A stretch of 64,000 nucleotides of DNA, taken from positions 4,557 to 68,556 of the forward strand of contig CAKOGP040000380.1 in the NCBI GenBank assembly GCA_933822405.4, read 5' to 3'. This DNA comes from Cylindrotheca closterium. Lineage: Eukaryota > Bacillariophyta > Bacillariophyceae > Bacillariales > Bacillariaceae. The position numbers were made by a program, and so were the translations under genes. Every line of letters starts with the position of its first letter. Position 1 is the stretch's first letter. The notes beneath the pieces were generated by a model that saw nothing but the letters and a program-made list of their open reading frames with translations, ran no database searches and had not been told where the DNA came from. Positions 9,461 to 18,302 of this stretch are shown piece after piece.

Positions 9461-11118
9461 ATGAAGACCTTTTTATCTCTTGTTGTCGCTACCACCGGTC
9501 TCCTTCCCGGTGCTGTAGCCCAATTCTTTCATTACACTGCCCCTGCAACTGGCTCTAAAAAGTGTGCTCTCATCAACGTTGTGATGGACGAATGAATCCT
9601 TCATGAGCGCAACTGCACAAGCTGTGGTTACCAACAAGTGTTCCTGTGCTCCACTGGCTTTACAAACTACAATGATGGCATCAATCATCCCAACTTCATT
9701 GGTTGCACAACCATGACCTCTAGTGGTGGTTACACCAGCACCAGCACCATCCCTGTTTCCTGGGTTCATACCGGAGGATTCAAAGTCGGATGGCACGCCC
9801 TGGATGACGCTATGGACACTGTCCCTGCTGCAACTGAGGGCATGGACCTTCTCAGTACTCGCGCAAGCATCAACAGGAATATTATCTTGGTGACAGATGA
9901 GGACCGCAACAAATTGTATCAAGTGAACACTGCAGCTGCTGTCAAGCAAGATATTCTTGACCACGGATACGCCTTGAATGCTGTGGTCAACATTGGTATT
10001 GCCAACACCAATGCCAGCCTTGGTATGAAGATCGATGGCTCCAGTATAAGCTCTACTATTTACCAAGCCAATGCAATTGCAGCTGGGGGATACTCTACCT
10101 ACAACAGAGGAGCTGGAGAAGACTACCAAATTTACATCACTAAATGGGACCACTCACGCAGATTGTTCTTATCTTATTGTTGGAACAAGGGGAGCAATTT
10201 GGAATATCAACTCTCTTTGGAGTGATGCTTATGCCACTACCTTCGCAAATTCCTTACAGGTATCAAGGTCGGGAGATCTCTACAGGAACTGGTGGTCCCA
10301 ATGGTGGTTGCACAGAAAACTGTGAAACTCCTGCTCCTACGAGACATCATGAAATTTCTAACCCTGGACCCTGTAACAACCGTCACTTCACTACCTGGAA
10401 AAGCAAGCACTTTGAGTACCACGGTCAGTGCAATCTTACTTTGGTCAAGGATGCCGATTTTATCAAAGGAAAGGGATTGGACATTCAAATCTGTACAAAT
10501 ATTGTCCGCTTCTGGTCCTATACATCAAGAGAGAGCGTTTCAATCAAGATTGGAAATGACATTCTTGAGATTGAAGGTTCCGCTGATGCCGATGATGCCA
10601 AAGCTCACTACTGGGTCAACTATGAATATCAAGGAGAGCTTGACACTTTCACCGGCTTCCCAGTAAGTCAGGAGCTTCCCTCTGTCTACAAGCGTCATTA
10701 CATCATCGAGGTGAACAAGAGTGCTTCCATTGTTGTCCAACTTTACAAGGAGTTCGTCCGTGTAAATGGCGGCCATTCTGTCTTTGGAAACACTGTCGGT
10801 CTTCTTGGAAACGACAAGACTGGACAGCTTCTTGCCCGCGATGGATCTACCGTCATGGATGATTTTGCTGAGTTTGGAGATGAGTGGCAAGTCCTTCCTT
10901 CCGAGCCGAGATTCTTCCACAAAGTCGCCCACCCTCAATTTTCTGAGCTGTGCATCAAGCCGGAAGATCCCCTCGGAGAACGCAACCGTCGCTTGGCTGG
11001 CCATTGAAGCCGCTGAAGCCGCCTGTGGATCTGCTTTGACTGACCCTCTTACCATCAAAGACTGCGTCTATGACATCCTGGTTACTTAAGACACGGACAT
11101 GGTTGGGGCTTTTTAGAC
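9461..11118 (+). pseudogene. decayed VWA/VWFD secreted protein gene (paralogue of 31858-33702)
   Basis: ATG at 9461 begins a clear signal peptide (MKTFLSLVVATTGLLPGAVA), then KKCALINVVMDE, equivalent to the VWA start of the intact paralogue. An in-frame TGA at 9593 follows, and about 20 residues of the paralogue's VWA region are missing there. Homology then runs through three frames: frame 2 to about 10150 (IILVTDEDRN matches LILLTDNDRD), frame 3 at about 10150-10255 (VGTRGAIWN matches VESRGMVWN) and frame 1 at about 10260-11000 with the VWFD core (FTTWKSKHFEYHGQCN, IGNDILEIEGSADADDAKAH). It returns to frame 2 for the end (PLTIKDCVYDILVT). A TAA at 11087 replaces the Gln of the paralogue's ATQDLAMVGAY before the ancestral stop. 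One early nonsense, three frameshifts and one late nonsense make it non-functional. Confidence 0.85.
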
Positions 11119-11560
11119 AACTTAAGCTATTGGGAATTTGAAACTCCAGCAGGAGCAGAAAAACATTGTGATTCTAAAATGCACAAAATTTATATTTTAT
11201 TTATATATAAAACGGTAACGAATACTATTGTATGAGTTTTTGCCTCTTTGGGCCATCGCTGTTAACTTTATCATGGTTTCTATTGTTGTATGGATTCGCG
11301 AGAAGAGACGATACTGAATACACCGCGTAGATGATACTATTTATTTTATCGAATCAATCAGCGCAGTGCTCGTACGTCGCCGGTATATAGCATTTTCTGG
11401 CCCATCATTCATCGTATAGTATACCTGGTACTCGTAGCATATTATAATAATCTCCTATATTGTTTTTCATTGTTCATCTGTCAGAATTTGATGAGTTTCA
11501 AACAAGAACGACGCCCTCGCTTTAAAAGTTCCAAGTTCTTCCTTACTGCACGAATATGAT
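11119..11560. other. intergenic, no gene recognised
   Basis: AT-rich near 11180-11215 (TTTATATTTTATTTATATATAA). It is probably the 3' region of the pseudogene and the promoter of the pseudouridine synthase gene. Confidence 0.4.
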
Positions 11561-13675
11561 ATGCATCGAATTTCCAAGGCACTGATTTGTTTGTGCGCTC
11601 CGCATTTGCGTGTCAACAATCTCGGACGTGTAAGATTCGTTGAATCTTTCACGGCTTCGTCTAGAGTTCGGCGAGATTGGATTAACCAGAACAAGGCAAA
11701 CTTTCTTACCTCTTCATCAACATCATCAGCTGCGTCGGTTACGTCGTCTGCTAAAGCAGCATTTTCTTCAATGGAGAACCAAGAACCGATGCTTCAGTCC
11801 AGTGCTATTACCATAAATGAAAATAGCGATGATGCCCTTGTGATGCCCGTTCCGTCGAACGAATACCAAGAGGATTCCCTTCCCCAAGTCTTTGCTTATC
11901 CGCATTGGTACGAACCCCATCCAATTGCCAAATACGCGAGTGATAAATTGCGCCAAACATTAGACGCCTACTCCAAAGATCCCAGTCATCCCTGGAGTAC
12001 GCACAATTTTGGCTTAAAGGAGAATAATGGTACTATTACTGTCGATGATAATGATGCAAAAGAACAACGGCCCACTGCTGGCAATGTGGGGAAAATGTTT
12101 GGTGTCCTCGTCGTCCGATTGCCAGATTCCAAATTGGGGTATCTCCAAGCCTACTCGGGTTCGCTACTGGGAGTGACACATCCACAAGAATATGGATTTT
12201 GTCCTCCCTTGTACAATCGATTCGACGATGCTCCTCCTCTGCCAATAAGTTGTTGTGATGATGATGGCGATAATGATGCGAAATGTTGTGGACCATCCAT
12301 CAGTGCTTTTTCCTATCAGAAAGAAGAAGGCGAATTGAATGAAATGAATCGTCAGATCGAAGCCATGGAAGCCGATCCAGAACGAAAGCATCGACAGCAA
12401 GTCTTGGAACAAGTCAAGGAGAAGGCAGCACAAGCCTTGTCCAAGGCACGCAAGGAACAAAAGATTCACAAAAAGGCACGACAGCAACAGCGGGAAGAAA
12501 TGAAAGCAAAACTATCGGAATCCGATTACAAGACATTCGAAGAAGAACTCGCGCAAAAGTCTGCTTTCATTCAACGTCACGTCAAGGCAATCAAGGCAGA
12601 GGGCGAGGCCAAAGTCCAAGAAGCCCAAGATTCCTTTCAAGAGCTGGACAGTCGACTCCAAGACTTGAAACAAACCCGCAAGGCCAAGTCTGCACGAGTT
12701 CAAAACCAACTCTTTGAACAATACCAATTCTTGAATGTGAATGGAGCCACGCAATCGTTATTGCCAATCTTTGCCAAGACGGCGCTGGGTCGACCGCCGT
12801 CAGGTGCTGGAGACTGTGCCGCACCCAAACTCTTTCAGCACGCCTTTCAACAAGGTTATACACCGATTGCCTTGGCGGAATTCTGGTGGGGCAAGTCACC
12901 TGCCGATCAAGTCCGCAAACACAATTTCTACTATCCAGCCTGTCGGGGGAAGTGCGAACCCATTTTGGGGCACATGTTGAGCGGTCTACCAGTGGAAGAG
13001 AATCCTTTGGACAAGATTGGAATGGAAGAAGGAGAGGAATCCTTGGAATTTGTCTACGAAGATGAACACATGGTAGTGGTGAACAAACCAAGTGAAATGC
13101 TTTCGGTTCCAGGACGGCATCAAGAACATTCCGTGCATAGTATTATTCAAGAAAAGTATCCCAATGCTACTGGGCCCTTGCTGGTACATCGATTGGATAT
13201 GTCCACTAGTGGTCTTCTGGTAGTGGCCAAGGACAAGGGGGCTCACAAGGTATTACAGGCCCAATTTATCAATCGAACCATCAAGAAGCGGTACACTGCC
13301 TTGTTGGAAGGAAGAATCTTGGGTAAGCCCTCAAAGGGTACGATTGACCTTCCATTGAATACGGACTACTTGAATCGACCCATGCAAAAGGTAGACTGGA
13401 AGGCTGGCAAACCTGCCAAGACGCATTACGAAGTGGTGGGGGAGGAGATGATGAGCACTCATCATCGTACCCGGATTCACTTTTATCCAGTCACGGGACG
13501 TACTCATCAATTGCGGGTTCATGCAGCTCATGCTCAAGGATTGGATATTCCAATTGTTGGAGATGACATCTATGGACAACGAGACGAACGACTGTGCCTA
13601 CATGCAGGATATCTGGAATTGGACCACCCCAAGTCGGGCAAACGATTGACCTTTGTGGCAGATGCTCCGTTTTGA
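11561..13675 (+). CDS. RluA-family RNA pseudouridine synthase with long N-terminal region
   Basis: The protein has 704 residues. The C-terminal about 230 residues are a pseudouridine synthase domain of the RluA type. The catalytic block VHRLDMSTSGLLVVAKDKG has Asp at about residue 546, followed by the RYTALLEG, GRTHQLRVHAAH and PIVGDDIYG motifs. These enzymes isomerise uridine to pseudouridine in rRNA or tRNA. The middle has a coiled coil (about 255-390). Flanking blocks (GFCPPLYNRFDDAP; GAGDCAAPKLFQHAF; LAEFWWGKSP; FYYPACRGKCEPILGHML) are what I associate with long bacterial RluA-family proteins. The first about 60 residues are basic and Ser/Ala-rich without acidic residues and could be an organelle-targeting presequence. 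A bacterial or organellar origin is inference. The target RNA cannot be told from sequence. Confidence 0.88.
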   Translation: MHRISKALICLCAPHLRVNNLGRVRFVESFTASSRVRRDWINQNKANFLTSSSTSSAASVTSSAKAAFSSMENQEPMLQSSAITINENSDDALVMPVPSNEYQEDSLPQVFAYPHWYEPHPIAKYASDKLRQTLDAYSKDPSHPWSTHNFGLKENNGTITVDDNDAKEQRPTAGNVGKMFGVLVVRLPDSKLGYLQAYSGSLLGVTHPQEYGFCPPLYNRFDDAPPLPISCCDDDGDNDAKCCGPSISAFSYQKEEGELNEMNRQIEAMEADPERKHRQQVLEQVKEKAAQALSKARKEQKIHKKARQQQREEMKAKLSESDYKTFEEELAQKSAFIQRHVKAIKAEGEAKVQEAQDSFQELDSRLQDLKQTRKAKSARVQNQLFEQYQFLNVNGATQSLLPIFAKTALGRPPSGAGDCAAPKLFQHAFQQGYTPIALAEFWWGKSPADQVRKHNFYYPACRGKCEPILGHMLSGLPVEENPLDKIGMEEGEESLEFVYEDEHMVVVNKPSEMLSVPGRHQEHSVHSIIQEKYPNATGPLLVHRLDMSTSGLLVVAKDKGAHKVLQAQFINRTIKKRYTALLEGRILGKPSKGTIDLPLNTDYLNRPMQKVDWKAGKPAKTHYEVVGEEMMSTHHRTRIHFYPVTGRTHQLRVHAAHAQGLDIPIVGDDIYGQRDERLCLHAGYLELDHPKSGKRLTFVADAPF

Positions 13676-14467
13676 CTGGAAAAGTGAATGAATGAATGAA
13701 AGCAACAATGACTTGAAAGAGAATGCCTTGGCTGTCTGAAAAATTGGCCAGTTTCCCAAGGATGCCTTGAAATCTCGTTTTCGGACGGTGGTACCTTATT
13801 TATACTGTATTGTTACTCTTTGGACAGCATGACTTTTCGCAGCGTAAGAATATTCTTCTCCCATTGACTACACATGTGCCGATGCCTTGTTAGTAAGTTA
13901 ATTGGCTATATTGCTATTGATAGCTCTCCGCGTGATCTATATCTGCTGTCTACCCTGTGTCAGAAAGGCTAAACAAGTACCACGCTGCCGTTGTTTTTTC
14001 TATCATTGCACCGTACTGTAAATTATAAAATGCGAGACACCTATGAAATGAGGCAACGATGCATGATCCACATATATAAGGATATATACACAATACAATA
14101 GTAGAACAAATCAGCATGTTGAAGCGTAGAACCACAATAATCAGGGTACCAATGCTTCCTTATCACTCCTTGGGAGGTGGGAAGTCGCGAAACGGTCTTC
14201 AAGTCGTGCATCAACTCTCAAAACGAAACCGTGTTTTTTTCAACACGGCCGAACTTCGAAACGGAAACCAGGACAAGACATAGTTTGATTTCCTACCAGC
14301 TTTCTACACAGCTTACAGAGTCTACAAGCCGTTTCTTTTGCCATCTTGTTTGCGACAGCTTCCAATTCATCCTCACAATTTTGCAATCACTGCCGAATTC
14401 ACACCATTTTATTCATTCATTCAACTTTCGAATCATCAACCAAACAAACATCTTTTACTTTTCAACC
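13676..14467. other. intergenic and probable 5' leader
   Basis: No gene is seen. From 14177 the frame of the next gene is open, but the stretch 14177-14467 lacks coding character (CATTTTATTCATTCATTCAAC) and reads like an untranslated leader. Confidence 0.4.
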
Positions 14468-16243
14468 ATGTTGACCAAGAAGTTTACCTTTCTCTTTACT
14501 GCCATCACTGCCTTTCTGTTGGGTTTCAACCTTCAGCCAGAGAACCTTGCTTTCAAAGCAACCGTGGCTCCTGCTGTTACTCTCGGTGAGGACATTCCAT
14601 CATCGCCAATAACCAATAAGGCATCGATTTCGCTGAACTTGAACTTTGAGATTGATCCTCAAGTCATTGATCTGTTCGAAACTGTTACCACTGAATGCCA
14701 ACAACTGTACAAGGTTTACGAGCCAGTTGCAATCGATCTATTCAACACTGCATCTGATGAGCTTGCTCGGGCCTACGAGACATACCAACCAATTGCATGG
14801 GAATTGTTTGACGAAACAGTTCGCCCACTTGCGTTGGATCTGCTTGACATTATCTCTACTGAATTCCAGCAACTGTACCAGGGGTCTATCGCTGAAGATG
14901 TGTCGGTTCTTTATTCTCTTTTCGACTATGGACGAATCGAGGTTATGGCCGTGAGCAATTATGATGCTACTATCAGCAATCAGTCTTTTGTAATTGCCAA
15001 CCAAACTGGTCTTGCAGCACCAGTGGTGAAGGCGAATCATCGTCTCACCAGCAATGTCACCAATCTGACAACCGTCAAAGGACATGTTGCTGAAATCCAA
15101 GATTCATATTCGCCATTGCCATTGAGTATTGCTACCAATCTCAGCAAGAATGGCAGGATTGTCCTTGTGGATATGGGAACCATCGCGTTGTCTTCTTTCA
15201 CCACCACCATGCATTCCAAAAAGAACATGACTTCACCTACTATGAATTCCAAGAAGAACTCGACTACTTTCACTCTGGATAAAAAGAATATGACTTCGGT
15301 TACTTTGGATTCTTCCAAGAACTCGACCACTTTCAGTATTACTTCAAAGAAGAACGTCATGTCGTCTCCACTACCACGAACGGCTTCCTTGGACTTGAAC
15401 CTTGGGATTCACTCTCAAGCCATGGATCTCATCGATACTATCTTTTGGGAGTGCCAGAAACTCTACGTGAAGTACCAACCACTTGTCTTGGATTTCTATG
15501 AAAAGTACCAACCAGTTGCCGTGGACCTAGTCAAAAGGGTCGCTGCCGGATGCCAAGAATTTTACAAAACTGTCAAGCCAATTGTTATGGATCTATTGGC
15601 CACCCTCTTTGATGCCTGCCAATCATTCATGGAAGATTTAAATGAAAACGATTCTTCTTCCAGCAGCAGCACCACCACCACCCAGCCTCTTTCCGACGAA
15701 CAAGCCTCCACCTGCATTGCATTCGCACAAGTGGATGCCTTTAAATCGTTCCTGTATTGCTACGAGAATTACGATTCTGCGGTTCAAGACTTGACAGATA
15801 CTTGCGGTTCCATCCATCATGACCTCGTATTGGGTTGCATCCGCACACACTTTTCATCATCCTCCGTTGCTCCATTATCGTCAAAGACGTCGAATCACAT
15901 TGATAATGATACGCCTAGGAGAACGGGCATGGCTGAGAAGGAGGATTTGCAGCAAAATGATGCTGATGGTGGAAGTAATAATGATTACACCAATGCCAAC
16001 ACCAGGACTAGCAGCAAGAAGTCGTCTGAATACGAGTCCTACTACTACTATATGGGAGAACCGACTCGTACGTTTGTGAGCAAGCCGCCTCTTTCGTCTA
16101 GGCTATATGGTCATGCAGAAGTTTTTGTCACGTCAGCGTCCGAGAACCTCATTGAATTGTGCGACATTCTTTGGACCTTGGGGTATGCCATTGCCGAGAG
16201 CATTGTCTACAACATCCAACATGAAATCATGAAACAGTTGTAA
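14468..16243 (+). CDS. secreted repeat protein, function unknown
   Basis: I chose the ATG at 14468 (591 residues) because it follows a leader ending TTTTCAACC and opens a good signal peptide (MLTKKFTFLFTAITAFLLGF). The frame is open 97 codons further upstream, but that part is compositionally unlike protein. Two regions contain amphipathic repeats of about 20-25 residues with a (C/F)QQLYKxYEPVAxDL pattern (residues about 60-140 and 310-385), like helical apolipoprotein-style repeats. Between them a Lys/Ser/Thr/Asn segment repeats SKKNxTxxT about five times and is full of N-x-S/T sequons, consistent with a glycosylated secreted region. A Ser-rich acidic C-terminal part follows. No family is recognised. 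Secretory targeting is a reasonable inference from the signal peptide. Confidence 0.7.
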   Translation: MLTKKFTFLFTAITAFLLGFNLQPENLAFKATVAPAVTLGEDIPSSPITNKASISLNLNFEIDPQVIDLFETVTTECQQLYKVYEPVAIDLFNTASDELARAYETYQPIAWELFDETVRPLALDLLDIISTEFQQLYQGSIAEDVSVLYSLFDYGRIEVMAVSNYDATISNQSFVIANQTGLAAPVVKANHRLTSNVTNLTTVKGHVAEIQDSYSPLPLSIATNLSKNGRIVLVDMGTIALSSFTTTMHSKKNMTSPTMNSKKNSTTFTLDKKNMTSVTLDSSKNSTTFSITSKKNVMSSPLPRTASLDLNLGIHSQAMDLIDTIFWECQKLYVKYQPLVLDFYEKYQPVAVDLVKRVAAGCQEFYKTVKPIVMDLLATLFDACQSFMEDLNENDSSSSSSTTTTQPLSDEQASTCIAFAQVDAFKSFLYCYENYDSAVQDLTDTCGSIHHDLVLGCIRTHFSSSSVAPLSSKTSNHIDNDTPRRTGMAEKEDLQQNDADGGSNNDYTNANTRTSSKKSSEYESYYYYMGEPTRTFVSKPPLSSRLYGHAEVFVTSASENLIELCDILWTLGYAIAESIVYNIQHEIMKQL

Positions 16244-16725
16244 AAAAGATGCAACAAACGAAACAGTGTAAAAAAAGACACAAAAATAATCATAAAACAT
16301 GATACCTATAAAATATAAAGAATTAAAAAAAAGGCTAGAGTAATAGCAATAATGCGAATCGAAACTGTTGCTAATCTTCAATATATTTCTTCTCTCAGTA
16401 CATGCTACGATTTTGGTAGCTGGATCCTCTGCCTGCAGTAGCCATCGTTGGCATGTTGACGCATGCAAACATGTAGTATGATATATGGTTTATTTTAATA
16501 AAATAGATAACATGATATAATGTCGGGGCATCAATACAAATACTCGTCATTATTATAGCCAAAACAAACAAGGCTTGCACTGAAATAGTCGCTTTTTCAG
16601 GATGACCAAAAACCCAAGATCAAAAAATATGCTGGAGCATCACAAAAATCATATATCAAACAATAGCGTATATACAGTATACATTCATCGTCAATCCAAA
16701 CACACGATCTATAGCTTATTTGCAC
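16244..16725. other. intergenic, no gene recognised
   Basis: AT-rich spacer with several A-runs. It contains the 3' region of the secreted repeat protein gene and, near 16700, the probable start region of the next gene. Confidence 0.4.
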
Positions 16726-16852
16726 TCCCAAGGAAGAAGAAGAATCATCGTCGAATATGCCACTCTTTCGAGGAAAGAAGAGTAATGATGCCAGCCGTGG
16801 CAAGCCAGCAGCTGGAAAAAAGAGTAAGGGAGAAGGCCCACCATTAATGGGC
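16726..16852 (+). repeat. first copy of a 127-bp exact duplication beside a gap
   Basis: Bases 16726-16852 (from TCCCAAGGAAGAAG to CCATTAATGGGC) are identical to 16863-16989 on the other side of exactly ten Ns. The copy includes the first 32 codons of the next gene. An exact repeat abutting a fixed-length gap on both sides is the signature of two contigs with an unmerged overlap, so this copy is probably artificial. Confidence 0.9.
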
Positions 16853-16862
16853 NNNNNNNNNN
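16853..16862. other. assembly gap of ten Ns
   Basis: Ten consecutive N characters. A round gap length indicates an arbitrary scaffold spacer rather than a measured distance. Confidence 0.98.
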
Positions 16863-16893
16863 TCCCAAGGAAGAAGAAGAATCATCGTCGAAT

Positions 16894-17877
16894 ATGCCAC
16901 TCTTTCGAGGAAAGAAGAGTAATGATGCCAGCCGTGGCAAGCCAGCAGCTGGAAAAAAGAGTAAGGGAGAAGGCCCACCATTAATGGGCAAGGGTGCCTT
17001 TGTGCAAGAGATGATCGACGAATGGGAGGAGACGGATGAACGGTTGGCCCAGCTTCCCCTGGAAGACTGGGATTCCATGAAGGAAGTAATCTTGGAAGTG
17101 ACTGATCGGTTATATGACATTCAAAAGTATCCAGATGACTACAACAAGGACTTCATCATGGATTTCAAGAATAATCATTTTGTCCCCATGCTGAAGGGTG
17201 CGAAAGATATTGTCAAGGAATCCACGCTTCGTATATTATCGGAAGTTGACAGTCGAGCGGATTCTTTGAACGAATGGAAGTACTGTGAAGAATTTCTTGT
17301 CAGAAGACGACAGGCTGTCAAGGGAGTACACAAGGTGGAGGAATACATTGAAGAAGGCAAGGCATGTTCTCAGCTTTTGGAAACGGAGGGATTGCTTTTG
17401 TCGGATGACGAAATCATGGAGCAGTTTGACATTTTAGAACGGGTACTGAACAAGGTCCGGCCACTGGTAGACAAGGCGGATCTGAAGGACTATGTGACAC
17501 TCCGCAATATGGACGAAAAGTTCATTGAAGGATGCAACAAGTCAATCAAGAAGTTGCAAGCAAGGGAGTTCAGTGAGTGGTCGCACTTCAAACCAGATGT
17601 GGATGTGTTACAAGAATGTATGGTGCGGATGAAGAAAAAATTTAAGACCAAAGAAGAGGCCGACAGTCATATTGAGGAAATGAAAGCTGCTCTGAAAGTG
17701 GTTAAGAAGCACATTAAGAATCTCGAAAAATCTGAAGGAGGAGAGGAAGAAGACGCCGCGGATAAAAAAGGTAAAAATAAAACGAAATCAGCACCAGCCA
17801 AGAAGAAGGGAGCCACCGAGAAGAAGAAAGAGCCAGCGAAGAAAGGTGGTTGGCTATCTCGGAAAATGGGCAAGTAG
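16894..17877 (+). CDS. conserved-looking helical basic protein, function unknown
   Basis: The protein has 327 residues. The start at 16894 lies in the copy of the duplication that is contiguous with the rest of the gene; the same ATG at 16757 belongs to the duplicated piece before the gap. Residues 1-32 are basic and Gly/Lys-rich (PLFRGKKSNDASRGKP). Residues 33-270 are Glu/Lys/Leu-rich and predicted helical, with a Trp-containing acidic block (MIDEWEETDERLAQLPLEDW). The C-terminus is an acidic patch (EGGEEEDAAD) followed by a Lys/Ala/Pro-rich tail ending GGWLSRKMGK. I do not recognise a family. The highly basic tail suggests nucleic-acid or membrane-surface binding, which is inference only. 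Confidence 0.75.
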   Translation: MPLFRGKKSNDASRGKPAAGKKSKGEGPPLMGKGAFVQEMIDEWEETDERLAQLPLEDWDSMKEVILEVTDRLYDIQKYPDDYNKDFIMDFKNNHFVPMLKGAKDIVKESTLRILSEVDSRADSLNEWKYCEEFLVRRRQAVKGVHKVEEYIEEGKACSQLLETEGLLLSDDEIMEQFDILERVLNKVRPLVDKADLKDYVTLRNMDEKFIEGCNKSIKKLQAREFSEWSHFKPDVDVLQECMVRMKKKFKTKEEADSHIEEMKAALKVVKKHIKNLEKSEGGEEEDAADKKGKNKTKSAPAKKKGATEKKKEPAKKGGWLSRKMGK

Positions 17878-18302
17878 GATTAGAATAGCTGAGCACGATT
17901 GCTTAATGAGTTTCTGTAAGATGTAGAGTTAGTGTTGTACGGCTTTCGGGATTTTTTTTATCAACAGGATCTCTCGCCCTAGCTGACACATATACGCAAA
18001 TGTAATAATACACGTGGTTAGCGGATGGTGGTTGCGTTGCGTTGCGTTGCGTTGCGTGGTTTGAGACATCTTCGAACAGTCCGAATACGCATCTAGTCAA
18101 TTGAATCAATCCAGAAAAGAATCATCAATCTAATCAATGCGACCAAAACTCGCTGACGCATCGCTATTTTTTGTGGGTGTCAGAATGATGTACTAGTAAT
18201 ACTGCAGTTTTTCTTTTATTACTCGAAGCCATCACAACAGCAATTAGAAACAAGAGACCTATATAGTATCATAATATAAACGACTGCGGGTATGGGGCCA
18301 CA
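17878..18302. other. intergenic with short GTTGC microsatellite
   Basis: No gene is seen. It contains (GTTGC)5 at 18031-18055. The sequence close to 18303 (CTATATAGTATCATAATATAAACG) has TATA-like elements about 40-55 bases before the start codon. Confidence 0.5.
18031..18056 (+). repeat. (GTTGC)5 microsatellite
   Basis: Five perfect GTTGC units followed by a broken unit. Confidence 0.95.

Noticed and set aside
16757..16852. A second start of the 327-aa gene, before the N gap
   Set aside because: It lies in the exact 127-bp copy beside the gap and is most likely an assembly duplication.
18031..18056. CRISPR-like or telomeric array
   Set aside because: Only a five-unit pentanucleotide with no spacers; a simple microsatellite.
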